Positions 28,851-35,196 of a stretch of 35,196 bases of DNA are shown piece after piece. A model generated the notes under the pieces. That model worked only from the letters and a program-made list of their open reading frames with translations, was not told the origin of the DNA and searched no databases. Position numbers and translations under genes: made by a program. Numbering within the stretch: the first letter of the stretch is position 1; each line of letters starts with the position of its first letter. Source of the DNA: Anaerolineales bacterium (GTDB lineage Bacteria > Chloroflexota > Anaerolineae > Anaerolineales > Villigracilaceae). Location of the stretch: contig JASEHI010000023.1 of assembly GCA_030018695.1 (NCBI GenBank), positions 1-35,196 on the forward strand, written 5' to 3'.

Positions 28851-29123
28851 ATGCCGCTCAATAAAGAGATCAAGACCAAACTGATCACCGATTACCACCG
28901 CCACGAGACCGATACCGGCTCGCCGGAAGTGCAGGTGGCCATCCTGACCACCCGCATCAACCAGTTGACCTCCCACCTGCGCGCCAACACGCACGATGAA
29001 TCCTGCCGTCATGGCCTGCTCAAGCTGGTCGGGCAGCGCCGCCGGTTGCTGGCTTACTTGCGCAAGGCGGAGTACCAGCGTTACCTGGTGCTGACCGATC
29101 AGTTGAAACTTCGCCGCAAATAG
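28851..29123 (+). CDS. rpsO: 30S ribosomal protein S15
   Basis: The 90-residue protein MPLNKEIKTKLITDYHRHETDTGSPEVQVAILTTRINQLTSHLRANTHDESCRHGLLKLVGQRRRLLAYLRK is a standard S15 (89-90 residues), with the GSPEVQVA and RRLLAYLRK signatures. S15 binds 16S rRNA at the three-way junction of the central domain. The order rpsO-pnp is conserved in many bacteria; here a strong terminator separates the two genes. Confidence 0.98.
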   Translation: MPLNKEIKTKLITDYHRHETDTGSPEVQVAILTTRINQLTSHLRANTHDESCRHGLLKLVGQRRRLLAYLRKAEYQRYLVLTDQLKLRRK

Positions 29124-29141
29124 AAAGTGGTTCGCCCGAGT

Positions 29142-29173
29142 AGATGGGCCGTTACCCATCTACTTTTTTTATT
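29142..29173 (+). terminator. Rho-independent terminator of rpsO
   Basis: AGTAGATGGG, 6-nt loop, CCCATCTACT, followed at once by seven T residues in a row. Textbook form. Confidence 0.9.
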
Positions 29174-29295
29174 CACCCGCCCGTCGGGAATTGAATAGTG
29201 CTGACAACGCTCATCGAACACCATTCGTTTATTCGTTTGCCTTTCGTTGACTTGTTGTCATCGCTCTTCAGTCCCTGACCAGGCGGGAAAAAGTA

Positions 29296-29317
29296 GCGCA
29301 AAAAAATAATTTTGCGC
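29296..29317 (+). promoter_or_regulatory. Hairpin in the pnp leader
   Basis: GCGCAAAA, 6-nt loop, TTTTGCGC, ending a few nt before the AGGAG ribosome site of pnp. In other bacteria PNPase controls its own mRNA through a leader hairpin processed by RNase III; this stem is a candidate for a similar element (inference). Confidence 0.45.
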
Positions 29318-29331
29318 GACAGGAGATAATT

Positions 29332-31593
29332 ATGAAACCCGAAACAAAACGCTACACCACCACGGTGGGCAGCCGGACTATTGCCATTGAAACCGGCAAA
29401 CTGGCTCCCCAAGCCGGTGGCGCCGTGACCGTGCACCTGAACGACACGGTCATCTTCGCCGCCGCAACGATGGGCGGTGTCCGCGAGGGGATTGACTTCT
29501 TCCCCCTCAGCGTGGACTACGAAGAGCGCATGTACGCCGGCGGCAAGATCCCCGGCTCGTTCTTCCGCCGCGAAGGCCGCCCCTCCACCGACGCCATCCT
29601 TACCGCCCGTCTCACCGACCGCCCGCTGCGCCCGCTCTTCCCCGAAGGCATGCGCAATGAAGTCCAGATCATCATGTACTCGCTCTCGGCAGACGTCGAG
29701 AATCCGCTCGACATCCTGGCCATCAACGCCGCCTCGGCTGCCATCATGATATCCGACATTCCCTGGAACGGCCCGGTCGCGGCCGTGCGCGTCGGGCGAG
29801 TGGACGGACAATTCGTCGCCAACCCCACCTTCCCCGAAATGGACAAGTCCGACCTCGACCTGCGCATCGCCGGCACGCGGGAGGCCATCTTGATGGTCGA
29901 GTGCGGCGCAGATGAAGTTCCCGAAGATATCATGGTCGCCGCGCTGGAATTCGGCCACAAAGCCATCCAGCCGCTGATCGAACTTCAACTCCAGATGCAG
30001 GCCGAAATCGGCAAGCCCAAGCGCGAAGTCACCTTCTTTATCCCCGATGCCGACCTGCGCAAGAAAGTATTCGAGCGCGTCAGCGGCGCGATCAGCAGCC
30101 TGCTCGACAAGCCCCTGACGAAGAATGAATTCTACGGCGGGATGACGACTCTCAAAGACGAAATCGTTGCCGAGATGTGTACTGTACCCGACCCCCAAAG
30201 TGCGGGGGCAGGTGGCGGCAACGCGGCGGACCACCCCTCGCTGGCTTCCGTCCGAGAGGCCTTTGACCAGGCCGAGCAGACCATCGTCCGCGAGCGCATC
30301 CTGAACCTGGGCAAACGCCCAGATGGCCGCGCCCCGGCCGAGATCCGCCCGATCTGGTGCGAGGTCGGGTTCAGCCCGCGGGCGCACGGCTCAGGTCTCT
30401 TTACGCGCGGCGAGACCCAGGTGCTGACTCTCACCACGCTGGGGACATTGCGCGAGTCCCAGGAAATTGACACCCTCAGCCCGGTGGATACCAAGCGTTA
30501 CATGCACCATTATAATTTCCCGCCCTTCTCCACCGGCGAGACCAAAATGCTGCGCGGCCAGAGCCGGCGCGAGGTCGGGCACGGCGCGCTGGCCGAACGC
30601 GCCCTCGAGCCGGTCATTCCGGCCCAGGAGACGTTCCCATACACGCTGCGGCTGGTATCTGAAGTCATGGCCTCCAACGGCTCGTCTTCGATGGCCGCCG
30701 TCTGCGGCTCGACACTGGCGCTGATGGATACCGGCGTACCGATCAAAGCGCCGGTGGCCGGTGTGGCCATGGGCCTGGTCAAGGAAGGTGAGCGTTATCA
30801 AATCCTGACCGACATCCAAGGCGCCGAAGATCACCTCGGCGACATAGATTTCAAAGTAGCCGGGACATCCCGGGGTATCACCGCCCTGCAGATGGACATC
30901 AAAATCTCCGGCCTGAGCGCCGAGATCATGAAGCAGGCGCTCGAACAGGCGCGCCAGGCGCGGCTCTTCATCCTGGATAAGATGCTGGAAGTACTGCCCG
31001 CACCGCGCCCGGACCTCAAGCCGCACACCCCGCGCGTCACCATCGTCAAGATCCCGGTGGACAAGATCGGCGCGATCATCGGCCCGGGCGGCAAGAACAT
31101 TCGCGCCCTGCAGGAAGAGACCAAGACCAGGATTGACGTCGAGGAAGACGGCACGATCTACATCGCCGCGACCGACGGCGTGGGCGCAGAGATGGCCCGC
31201 GAGCGCATCGAAGCCATCACCGAGACGCCGCAACTGGGGCGCATCTACACCGGCAAAGTCGTGCGCGTGGCCGATTTCGGTGCCTTCGTCGAAATCCTGC
31301 CCGGCACGGATGGCATGGTGCATATCTCGCAACTTGACAGCGAGCGCGTCGAAAAAGTTGAAGACGTGGTGCGACTCGGCGACGAGGTGACTGTAATGGT
31401 CACAGGCATTGACCCGATGGGCAAGATACGTCTCTCGCGCCAGGCTGTGCTCGAGGGCTGGACAGTGGAAGAAGCCCAGGAGCGCGACGGGCGCAAGAGC
31501 GGCGGAGGCCGCCCAAGTGGTGGTCGCCCCGGCGGCGGACGCCCTGGCGGCCGCGATGGCGAGCGTCATGGTGGGGGGTACAATCGCAGATAA
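29332..31593 (+). CDS. pnp: Polyribonucleotide nucleotidyltransferase (PNPase)
   Basis: This 753-residue protein has two RNase PH domains (about 1-230 and 330-560; FFPLSVDYEERMYAGGKIPGSFFRREGRPS, FSPRAHGSGLFTRGETQVL, EVMASNGSSSMAAVCG), a KH domain (IPVDKIGAIIGPGGKNIRAL, about 565-615) and an S1 domain (GRIYTGKVVRVADFGAFVEILPGTDGMVHISQL, about 635-705). A Gly/Arg-rich tail (KSGGGRPSGGRPGGGRPGG) ends it and may bind RNA or partner proteins. PNPase degrades mRNA 3' to 5' with phosphate. AGGAG precedes ATG 29332. Confidence 0.98.
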   Translation: MKPETKRYTTTVGSRTIAIETGKLAPQAGGAVTVHLNDTVIFAAATMGGVREGIDFFPLSVDYEERMYAGGKIPGSFFRREGRPSTDAILTARLTDRPLRPLFPEGMRNEVQIIMYSLSADVENPLDILAINAASAAIMISDIPWNGPVAAVRVGRVDGQFVANPTFPEMDKSDLDLRIAGTREAILMVECGADEVPEDIMVAALEFGHKAIQPLIELQLQMQAEIGKPKREVTFFIPDADLRKKVFERVSGAISSLLDKPLTKNEFYGGMTTLKDEIVAEMCTVPDPQSAGAGGGNAADHPSLASVREAFDQAEQTIVRERILNLGKRPDGRAPAEIRPIWCEVGFSPRAHGSGLFTRGETQVLTLTTLGTLRESQEIDTLSPVDTKRYMHHYNFPPFSTGETKMLRGQSRREVGHGALAERALEPVIPAQETFPYTLRLVSEVMASNGSSSMAAVCGSTLALMDTGVPIKAPVAGVAMGLVKEGERYQILTDIQGAEDHLGDIDFKVAGTSRGITALQMDIKISGLSAEIMKQALEQARQARLFILDKMLEVLPAPRPDLKPHTPRVTIVKIPVDKIGAIIGPGGKNIRALQEETKTRIDVEEDGTIYIAATDGVGAEMARERIEAITETPQLGRIYTGKVVRVADFGAFVEILPGTDGMVHISQLDSERVEKVEDVVRLGDEVTVMVTGIDPMGKIRLSRQAVLEGWTVEEAQERDGRKSGGGRPSGGRPGGGRPGGRDGERHGGGYNRR

Positions 31594-31597
31594 CATC

Positions 31598-31633
31598 AAC
31601 CTTGCGAAGGTGCAGAACCTTCGCAAGGTTTTT
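31598..31633 (+). terminator. Rho-independent terminator of pnp
   Basis: AACCTTGCGAAGGT (31598-31611), 5-nt loop GCAGA, ACCTTCGCAAGGTT (31617-31630), with five T residues at 31629-31633. It starts 5 nt after the pnp stop codon. The next 60 nt resemble the 52-bp inverted repeat near 14400 only faintly. Confidence 0.88.
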
Positions 31634-31700
31634 CATATCCCATGCGATACACTCGCAAGGTGCGTCGCAGTTTTTCAAGCGAATTGATTCTTATCTTTTC

Positions 31701-31729
31701 TTGACCATTGATTTCTTGCAGATTATAAT
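31701..31729 (+). promoter_or_regulatory. Promoter of the mazEF operon
   Basis: TTGACC (31701-31706), 17-bp spacer, TATAAT (31724-31729). This is one of the best promoters in the window. Confidence 0.8.
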
Positions 31730-31748
31730 GTGGATAATTATCAACATT
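31727..31748. promoter_or_regulatory. Operator palindrome at the mazEF transcription start
   Basis: AATGT-G-GATAATTATC-A-ACATT is a 22-bp palindrome with a single mismatched pair. It overlaps the -10 box and start point and ends 13 nt before mazE, suiting autorepression by the antitoxin. Confidence 0.65.
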
Positions 31749-31761
31749 CCCGAGGTGAGCG

Positions 31762-31995
31762 ATGAAAACTATTCAAATGACAATTGACGAACCCTTGTTG
31801 ACTGCAGTGGATGAGGCAATTACAGGTCTGAACACCACGCGCTCCGCCTTCATCCGGGAGGCTTTATCGCTGGCCTTGCAGCGATGTAAAATCGCGCAAT
31901 TCGAGCAAAAACAAGCCGAAGGCTACGCCCGGCACCCCGTCGAGCCTGGCGAGTTCGACGTTTGGGAAGTAGAGCAAGCTTGGGGGAATTCATGA
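31762..31995 (+). CDS. Ribbon-helix-helix antitoxin (MazE/CopG-like)
   Basis: The 77-residue protein MKTIQMTIDEPLLTAVDEAITGLNTTRSAFIREALSLAL has the RHH fold. Its acidic C-terminal tail (HPVEPGEFDVWEVEQAWG) matches the toxin-binding region of antitoxins paired with MazF. GAGGTGAGC lies upstream of the ATG. The stop overlaps the toxin start (ATGA). Confidence 0.92.
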   Translation: MKTIQMTIDEPLLTAVDEAITGLNTTRSAFIREALSLALQRCKIAQFEQKQAEGYARHPVEPGEFDVWEVEQAWGNS

Positions 31996-32318
31996 AACGC
32001 GGCGACGTTCGTTGGTATTCGTTCAAAGCACCAGATAAGCGGCGTCCAGTGTTGATCCTGACGCGCACGTCGGCTATTGGGTTCTTGAACGCACTGACCA
32101 TTGCACCAATCACCACTACGGTGCGCGAAATTCCTTCGGAAGTCTTTCTCGGTCGAGAAGATGGCTTGCTGACTGATTGCGCCGCAAATTTCGATAACAT
32201 CCAGACGGTCCCAAAACCTCAAATCGGTTCGCTGATCGCGTCGCTATCGCCGCTGAGAATGCGTGAGGTGAGCCGGGCGATCCGCTTTGCGCTGGGGATG
32301 GACGAGGAGAATGTGTAA
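31992..32318 (+). CDS. MazF/PemK-type endoribonuclease toxin
   Basis: This 108-residue protein starts at ATG 31992: MKRGDVRWYSFKAPDKRRPVLILTRTSAIGFLNALTIAPITTTVREIPSEV is the conserved MazF barrel start (KRGDV, RPVLIL, APITTTVR). SEVFLGREDGLLTDCAANFDNIQTV follows. MazF toxins cut RNA at short sequences. An in-frame ATG at 31962 inside mazE was rejected in favour of the ATGA overlap. Confidence 0.94.
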   Translation: MKRGDVRWYSFKAPDKRRPVLILTRTSAIGFLNALTIAPITTTVREIPSEVFLGREDGLLTDCAANFDNIQTVPKPQIGSLIASLSPLRMREVSRAIRFALGMDEENV

Positions 32319-32605
32319 TGACCACAATCACTCTAAAACGTCAATTTATCACCGACGCCACCGGCCAGCCGGTCGGCGTGATTGTACCGTTGGAAGAATT
32401 CGCGATGGTGGAAGCGCTGCAGAAGCAACAATCCCTTACCGGCGAAACGGAAAAAATCGCCTCGGCGCGCTACGCCCTCCGTCACGGGATGCCGGGCGGA
32501 GGTTATTTTTTTTCGACCAGCAATTGTATTTACACGGGTATGCGCCTGGCGCGCTACGAGTTGATGCTCGATGTATGGAAGCGGGAAGGGAATTATCAGG
32601 CATAG
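32318..32605 (+). CDS. Phd/YefM-like antitoxin, C-terminal part unusual
   Basis: The 95-residue protein MTTITLKRQFITDATGQPVGVIVPLEEFAMVEALQ resembles the prevent-host-death antitoxin N-terminus (ITDATGxPVxVIxPLEEF). The start overlaps the mazF stop (TAATG). The second half (GMPGGGYFFSTSNCIYTGMRLARYELML) is not typical for the family; an 8-T run at 32505-32512 stands at the change, so a frameshift or rearranged 3' end is possible. No RelE/YoeB toxin follows. Confidence 0.65.
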   Translation: MTTITLKRQFITDATGQPVGVIVPLEEFAMVEALQKQQSLTGETEKIASARYALRHGMPGGGYFFSTSNCIYTGMRLARYELMLDVWKREGNYQA

Positions 32606-32609
32606 CTGC

Positions 32610-32637
32610 TTGACTTTTCGGGTGGGGTAATTATAAT
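32610..32637 (+). promoter_or_regulatory. Promoter of the radical SAM operon
   Basis: TTGACT (32610-32615), 16-bp spacer, TATAAT (32632-32637), located in the 70-nt gap after the Phd-like gene. Confidence 0.7.
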
Positions 32638-32675
32638 GATGCGCAGAGGAGTAAGTCAGAGCATAGCTCAGTCAA

Positions 32676-33590
32676 ATGGCAGGAAGCAATCTCCCGGCTG
32701 TCAAAACCATGTGGAATAGGCTCTGTTTCTACCTGTCGTTCGTATGGCGATTTATCATACTGCGGCGGCAAGAACCGTTGATCTATGGCCTCGCAGTCAC
32801 AGACCGCTGCAATCTCGAATGCCGCGGCTGTCATGTCTCCAATACCGGCCGTCCCGACATGACCTGGGCACGACTGGTTTCCACGCTGCAGAACGCCTGG
32901 AGGCGTGGATTCCGAGAACTGTACTTCAGCGGCGGAGAACCCATGCTGTGGCATGACGGAAAACGCAGCCTCGAAAGCGCCGTCATCGAGGCCAGGCGGA
33001 TCGGTTTCTTCCATGTACATGTCTATACCAACGGCATGTTTGGGCTTGATACGTCAGCCGACCTGGTATGGGTCAGCATGGATGGGCTGCCTGGCACCTT
33101 CGAGAGACGGCGAGGGAATCATTTCGCCCAGGTCGAACGCGCCGTTCGGGAGGGCCGGCATCCAAAAGTGGCCGTCATTTACGTGATTGACAGCCACACT
33201 GCCGCTGGAATCGAGCCGTTTCTGCGCTGGGTGCAGGAAACGAAGTTCCCCGTGATGGGCGTCATGTTCTACTTTCACACACCCTACTATGGGCGCGACG
33301 AGTTGTTTCTGACCGCCGAGCAGCGCGCCCCGCTCATTGACCAGCTTCTGGATTGTATTAGAGCAGGGCTGCCGGTGATCAACTCACGGGCCGGCCTTTT
33401 GGCGCTCAAGTCCGGGCATTAGCCGAGGCGTTTCGGCGCGGCTTCCGTTGTGGATGTGGATGGCGAGTCTGTCTGCTGCCGCGCCCACGACGATACCTGC
33501 CCGGATTGTGGCTACGCGGCTTGCACCGAACTGACCGAGTTTCAACGCCTGCGCCCGAGTGCGCTGATCGGCATGATGAGATACTGGTGA
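32676..33590 (+). pseudogene. Radical SAM protein gene with an in-frame TAG stop
   Basis: The frame from ATG 32676 has the 4Fe-4S motif CNLECRGC (CxxxCxxC) at about residue 45, then FRELYFSGGEPMLW and VHVYTNGMFG, as in radical SAM/SPASM proteins. A TAG stands at 33420-33422 after residue 248. Beyond it the same frame stays open for 55 codons, with a cysteine-rich tail (SVCCRAHDDTCPDCGYAACTE) typical of an auxiliary iron-sulfur or SPASM-like end, to TGA at 33590. That TGA overlaps the GTG of the next gene. The conserved-looking tail and the coupling suggest a recent nonsense mutation, readthrough or an assembly error. Confidence 0.85.
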
Positions 33591-34882
33591 ACAGTCCCGG
33601 CCACAAGTTTTCGCGCTTCGCAACACGCGCCATCCGCCGCTACCTGGTGGGGGCCGCTCAACGCTGGGTCTTCGAGCCGCCCCCACAAGGCTGGATTCCG
33701 CCGCGCCTCGAGCGAACCTCACTGTATCTGCATGTGCCATTCTGTCGCAACTGCTGCCCATATTGCCCCTACACCAAAATACCTTACCATGGGACGCTCG
33801 TGGAGCCATATACACGTGCGGCGATGGCCGAGCTTGGCTGGTGGGCCAATGTAATTGGCCCGGCGGAGATAACCAGCGTCTACATTGGCGGCGGGACGCC
33901 AACGCTTGCGCTGGACAGCGTCGCCAGTGTGCTTACGCGCCTGCGTGAGCGCTTCCGCCTGACGGGTGACATCTGCATCGAAACCAACCCCTCCGAGGTA
34001 GACAAAGAGGTTGTCAGGCAATTGCAGAATGCAGGCGTTGCGCTCGTTTCGCTGGGCGTGCAGTCATTTCATCCCGATCACCTTGCCCGGCTGGATCGTC
34101 ATTACACACCGCTGACCGCCGAACAGGCCCTTTCCCTACTTGCGGAAAGTGGCTTTGCCTCGGTCAACGCGGATATCATGTTTGCGCTGCCGGGCCAAAC
34201 GGAGGACGACGTAATTGCGGACCTGGCACGCGCTGCCGAGCTGGGCGCCAACCAGCTTACAACCTACCCGCTCTTCACATTCCCGTACACTTCGGTCGGT
34301 GAATATCTGCGCTTGCAGGCGGTGCGCATGCCAGATCTGCGCCTGCGCCGGGCGCATTACCGCGCCATCAGCGGGTGGTGCGCCGAACATGGCTTCGAAC
34401 GCGTATCAGTGTGGAGCTTCAAGCGGGGAGCTGTTCCGCGTTACTCGTCGGTCACCCGGGATGGCTATATTGGCATTGGCCCTGGCGCAGGGTCACACCT
34501 GCCGGATGGGTTCGTGCTCAATACGTTCGATTTCGAGAGCTGGTTCGAAACAGCCAGTGCAGGATACCCGACAATCGCCCTGCGTATGCCGTTCGTCTCC
34601 GAGATGTCGGGTTGGTGGTGGCTGTATTGGCGTTTTTACGACACGCGCATCCCTCTGGAGGCTATCCATGCCGCCCTTGGCAAAGATGCTCCCAAAGCCC
34701 ACCTGTGGCTGAGAGTCGTGGAGCAAGCCGGACTCGCGATTCGCAATGGCGGGTACCTCGAGCTAACCGAATCAGGCGCGTTCTGGCTTCATCTCCTGCA
34801 AAACCACTTCGCCCTTAACTATGTGAACACGCTGTGGACCAGGGCGCGCAAGGAGCCGTGGCCGCCGGCAGTGGCTATTTGA
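33587..34882 (+). CDS. HemW/HemN-like radical SAM protein
   Basis: This 431-residue protein starts at GTG 33587, overlapping the previous stop (GTGA). LYLHVPFCRNCCPYCPYTKIPY carries the CxxxCxxC cluster motif, followed by VYIGGGTPTLA, ICIETNPSEV, VSLGVQSFHPDHL and VNADIMFALPGQTEDDV. These are HemW/HemN-family motifs (coproporphyrinogen dehydrogenase or heme chaperone). The divergent C-terminus (MSGWWWLYWRFYDTRIPLEAI) and pairing with another radical SAM gene suggest a specialised role rather than housekeeping HemW. Extending the frame to ATG 33506 would overlap the previous gene by 85 nt and adds no conserved residues. Confidence 0.88.
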   Translation: MNSPGHKFSRFATRAIRRYLVGAAQRWVFEPPPQGWIPPRLERTSLYLHVPFCRNCCPYCPYTKIPYHGTLVEPYTRAAMAELGWWANVIGPAEITSVYIGGGTPTLALDSVASVLTRLRERFRLTGDICIETNPSEVDKEVVRQLQNAGVALVSLGVQSFHPDHLARLDRHYTPLTAEQALSLLAESGFASVNADIMFALPGQTEDDVIADLARAAELGANQLTTYPLFTFPYTSVGEYLRLQAVRMPDLRLRRAHYRAISGWCAEHGFERVSVWSFKRGAVPRYSSVTRDGYIGIGPGAGSHLPDGFVLNTFDFESWFETASAGYPTIALRMPFVSEMSGWWWLYWRFYDTRIPLEAIHAALGKDAPKAHLWLRVVEQAGLAIRNGGYLELTESGAFWLHLLQNHFALNYVNTLWTRARKEPWPPAVAI

Positions 34883-34905
34883 TCACCCATGTGGAGTTTC
34901 CGTTG

Positions 34906-34911
34906 TATAAT
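34906..34911 (+). promoter_or_regulatory. -10 box of the small gene at 34918
   Basis: TATAAT ends 6 nt before ATG 34918, again a leaderless layout. No clear -35 box was seen. Confidence 0.55.
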
Positions 34912-34917
34912 TACATT

Positions 34918-35139
34918 ATGTTACACCGTCATCTCACCCATCAGCAGTTCACCCTGGCCGCCATTGACGACGTAATCGCCCGCGGCAAGCGGCAGGATTG
35001 GGCCAGGCTGCGCCGGGCGGCGCTCGATGACCGGCTCGTGCTGGAAAAGGTGCTACGGGTATGCCAGGCGCACGTCGCTGATCCCTATGCCCAGCGTTAC
35101 CATTTCTGGAAACAGTATGCCGAACGACACCTGGCCTGA
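34918..35139 (+). CDS. Small protein upstream of an AbiEii-like gene, putative antitoxin
   Basis: The 73-residue protein MLHRHLTHQQFTLAAIDDVIARGKRQDWARLRRAALDDRLVLEKVLRVCQAHVADPYAQRYHFW is helical and charged. I do not recognise a named family. Its end overlaps the start of the next gene by 22 nt. Short genes in this position often encode the antitoxin partner of a nucleotidyltransferase toxin; that role is inference from context. Confidence 0.7.
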   Translation: MLHRHLTHQQFTLAAIDDVIARGKRQDWARLRRAALDDRLVLEKVLRVCQAHVADPYAQRYHFWKQYAERHLA

Positions 35140-35196
35140 TTGGGAGTTAGTGCTTGCCTCGGCCGCTCACCTCCAGCGCATCTTGCCGGGGGCTGT
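35118..35196 (+). CDS. Start of a putative AbiEii/AbiGii-type nucleotidyltransferase toxin gene (cut by window end)
   Basis: ATG 35118 opens a frame running off the window: MPNDTWPDWELVLASAAHLQ, then RILPGAV. WELVLASAAHLQRILPGA resembles the N-terminus of AbiEii/AbiGii-type nucleotidyltransferases, which continue with VLVGGTAAALH. Only 26 codons are visible, so the call rests on this resemblance and the overlap with the small upstream gene. Confidence 0.5.

Noticed and set aside
29222-29250. CATTCGTTT/ATTCGTTT stretch before pnp as a tandem array
   Set aside because: Only about two and a half imperfect units; too short to separate from chance.
31633-31690. Third copy of the 52-bp repeat after pnp
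   Set aside because: Only short matches (CATAT, AGTTTTTCAAG) are shared; not enough to call a copy.
33420-33422. TAG as a pyrrolysine codon
   Set aside because: No pyl gene or suppressor tRNA is visible and other genes here end in TAG; a mutation or base error is simpler.

Overview
The window reads like a Chloroflexota genome, probably class Anaerolineae. This is inferred from gene content and style, not from any search: a membrane-anchored baseplate-J-like protein in an operon with ruvX and mltG, a DHH-CBS-CCA tRNA nucleotidyltransferase, a moderately high GC content, TATAAT boxes placed 6-10 nt before start codons, and many short degenerate 7-8 bp tandem repeats at gene borders. No rRNA, tRNA, CRISPR array, transposase or integrase was found.

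Layout. 1-281: a large palindromic repeat. 282-6673 (+): an apparent operon of an MTA/SAH-deaminase-like amidohydrolase fused to a CYTH domain, a membrane protein, a small membrane protein and two TIM-barrel glycosidase-like lipoproteins. 6764-7207 (+): a CBS-pair protein. 7232-10268 (-): mltG, ruvX and the baseplate-J-like protein. 10278-10419 (-): debris of a small gene pair. 10497-13331 (-): alaS. 13353-14451: a glycosyltransferase gene between 52-bp inverted repeats. 14596-15054 (-): a Fur-family regulator with a 7-1-7 operator over its start. 15244-15783 (+): a lipoprotein. 15828-18482 (-): the tRNA nucleotidyltransferase fusion. 18722-19011: a dead hicB fragment and a 150-bp palindromic element. 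19041-19826 (+): an alpha/beta hydrolase. 19969-20586 (+): hicAB. 20691-20804: a candidate structured RNA. 20848-23300 (+): MazG-like, LOG-like and archaeal/eukaryotic-type ProRS genes. 23344-25126: a toxin-antitoxin island. 25238-27031 (+): bacterial-type proS. 27056-28683: a HEAT-repeat protein and a convergent membrane protein. 28851-31593 (+): rpsO and pnp. 31762-32605 (+): mazEF and a Phd-like gene. 32676-34882 (+): two radical SAM genes, the first broken by an in-frame TAG. 34918-end (+): a small gene and the start of a possible AbiEii-type nucleotidyltransferase.

The most unusual structure is at 23344-25300. The first codons of the bacterial proS gene, centred on an identical 20-bp core encoding QTLRDAP, occur four times in the same orientation. 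The first three copies are truncated. The three gaps between copies each hold a different toxin-antitoxin type module (FitA-like antitoxin; PIN toxin with antitoxin; DUF4160/DUF2442), and the fourth copy is the intact gene. This looks like repeated insertion of small cassettes into the 5' end of an essential gene, with the gene's start regenerated each time.

A second theme is degenerate 7-10 bp tandem arrays scattered over the window. They form intergenic spacers, supply start or stop codons, and in two places (AlaS and the tRNA nucleotidyltransferase) appear as in-frame inserts inside conserved enzymes. Toxin-antitoxin genes and their remains are dense throughout the right half.
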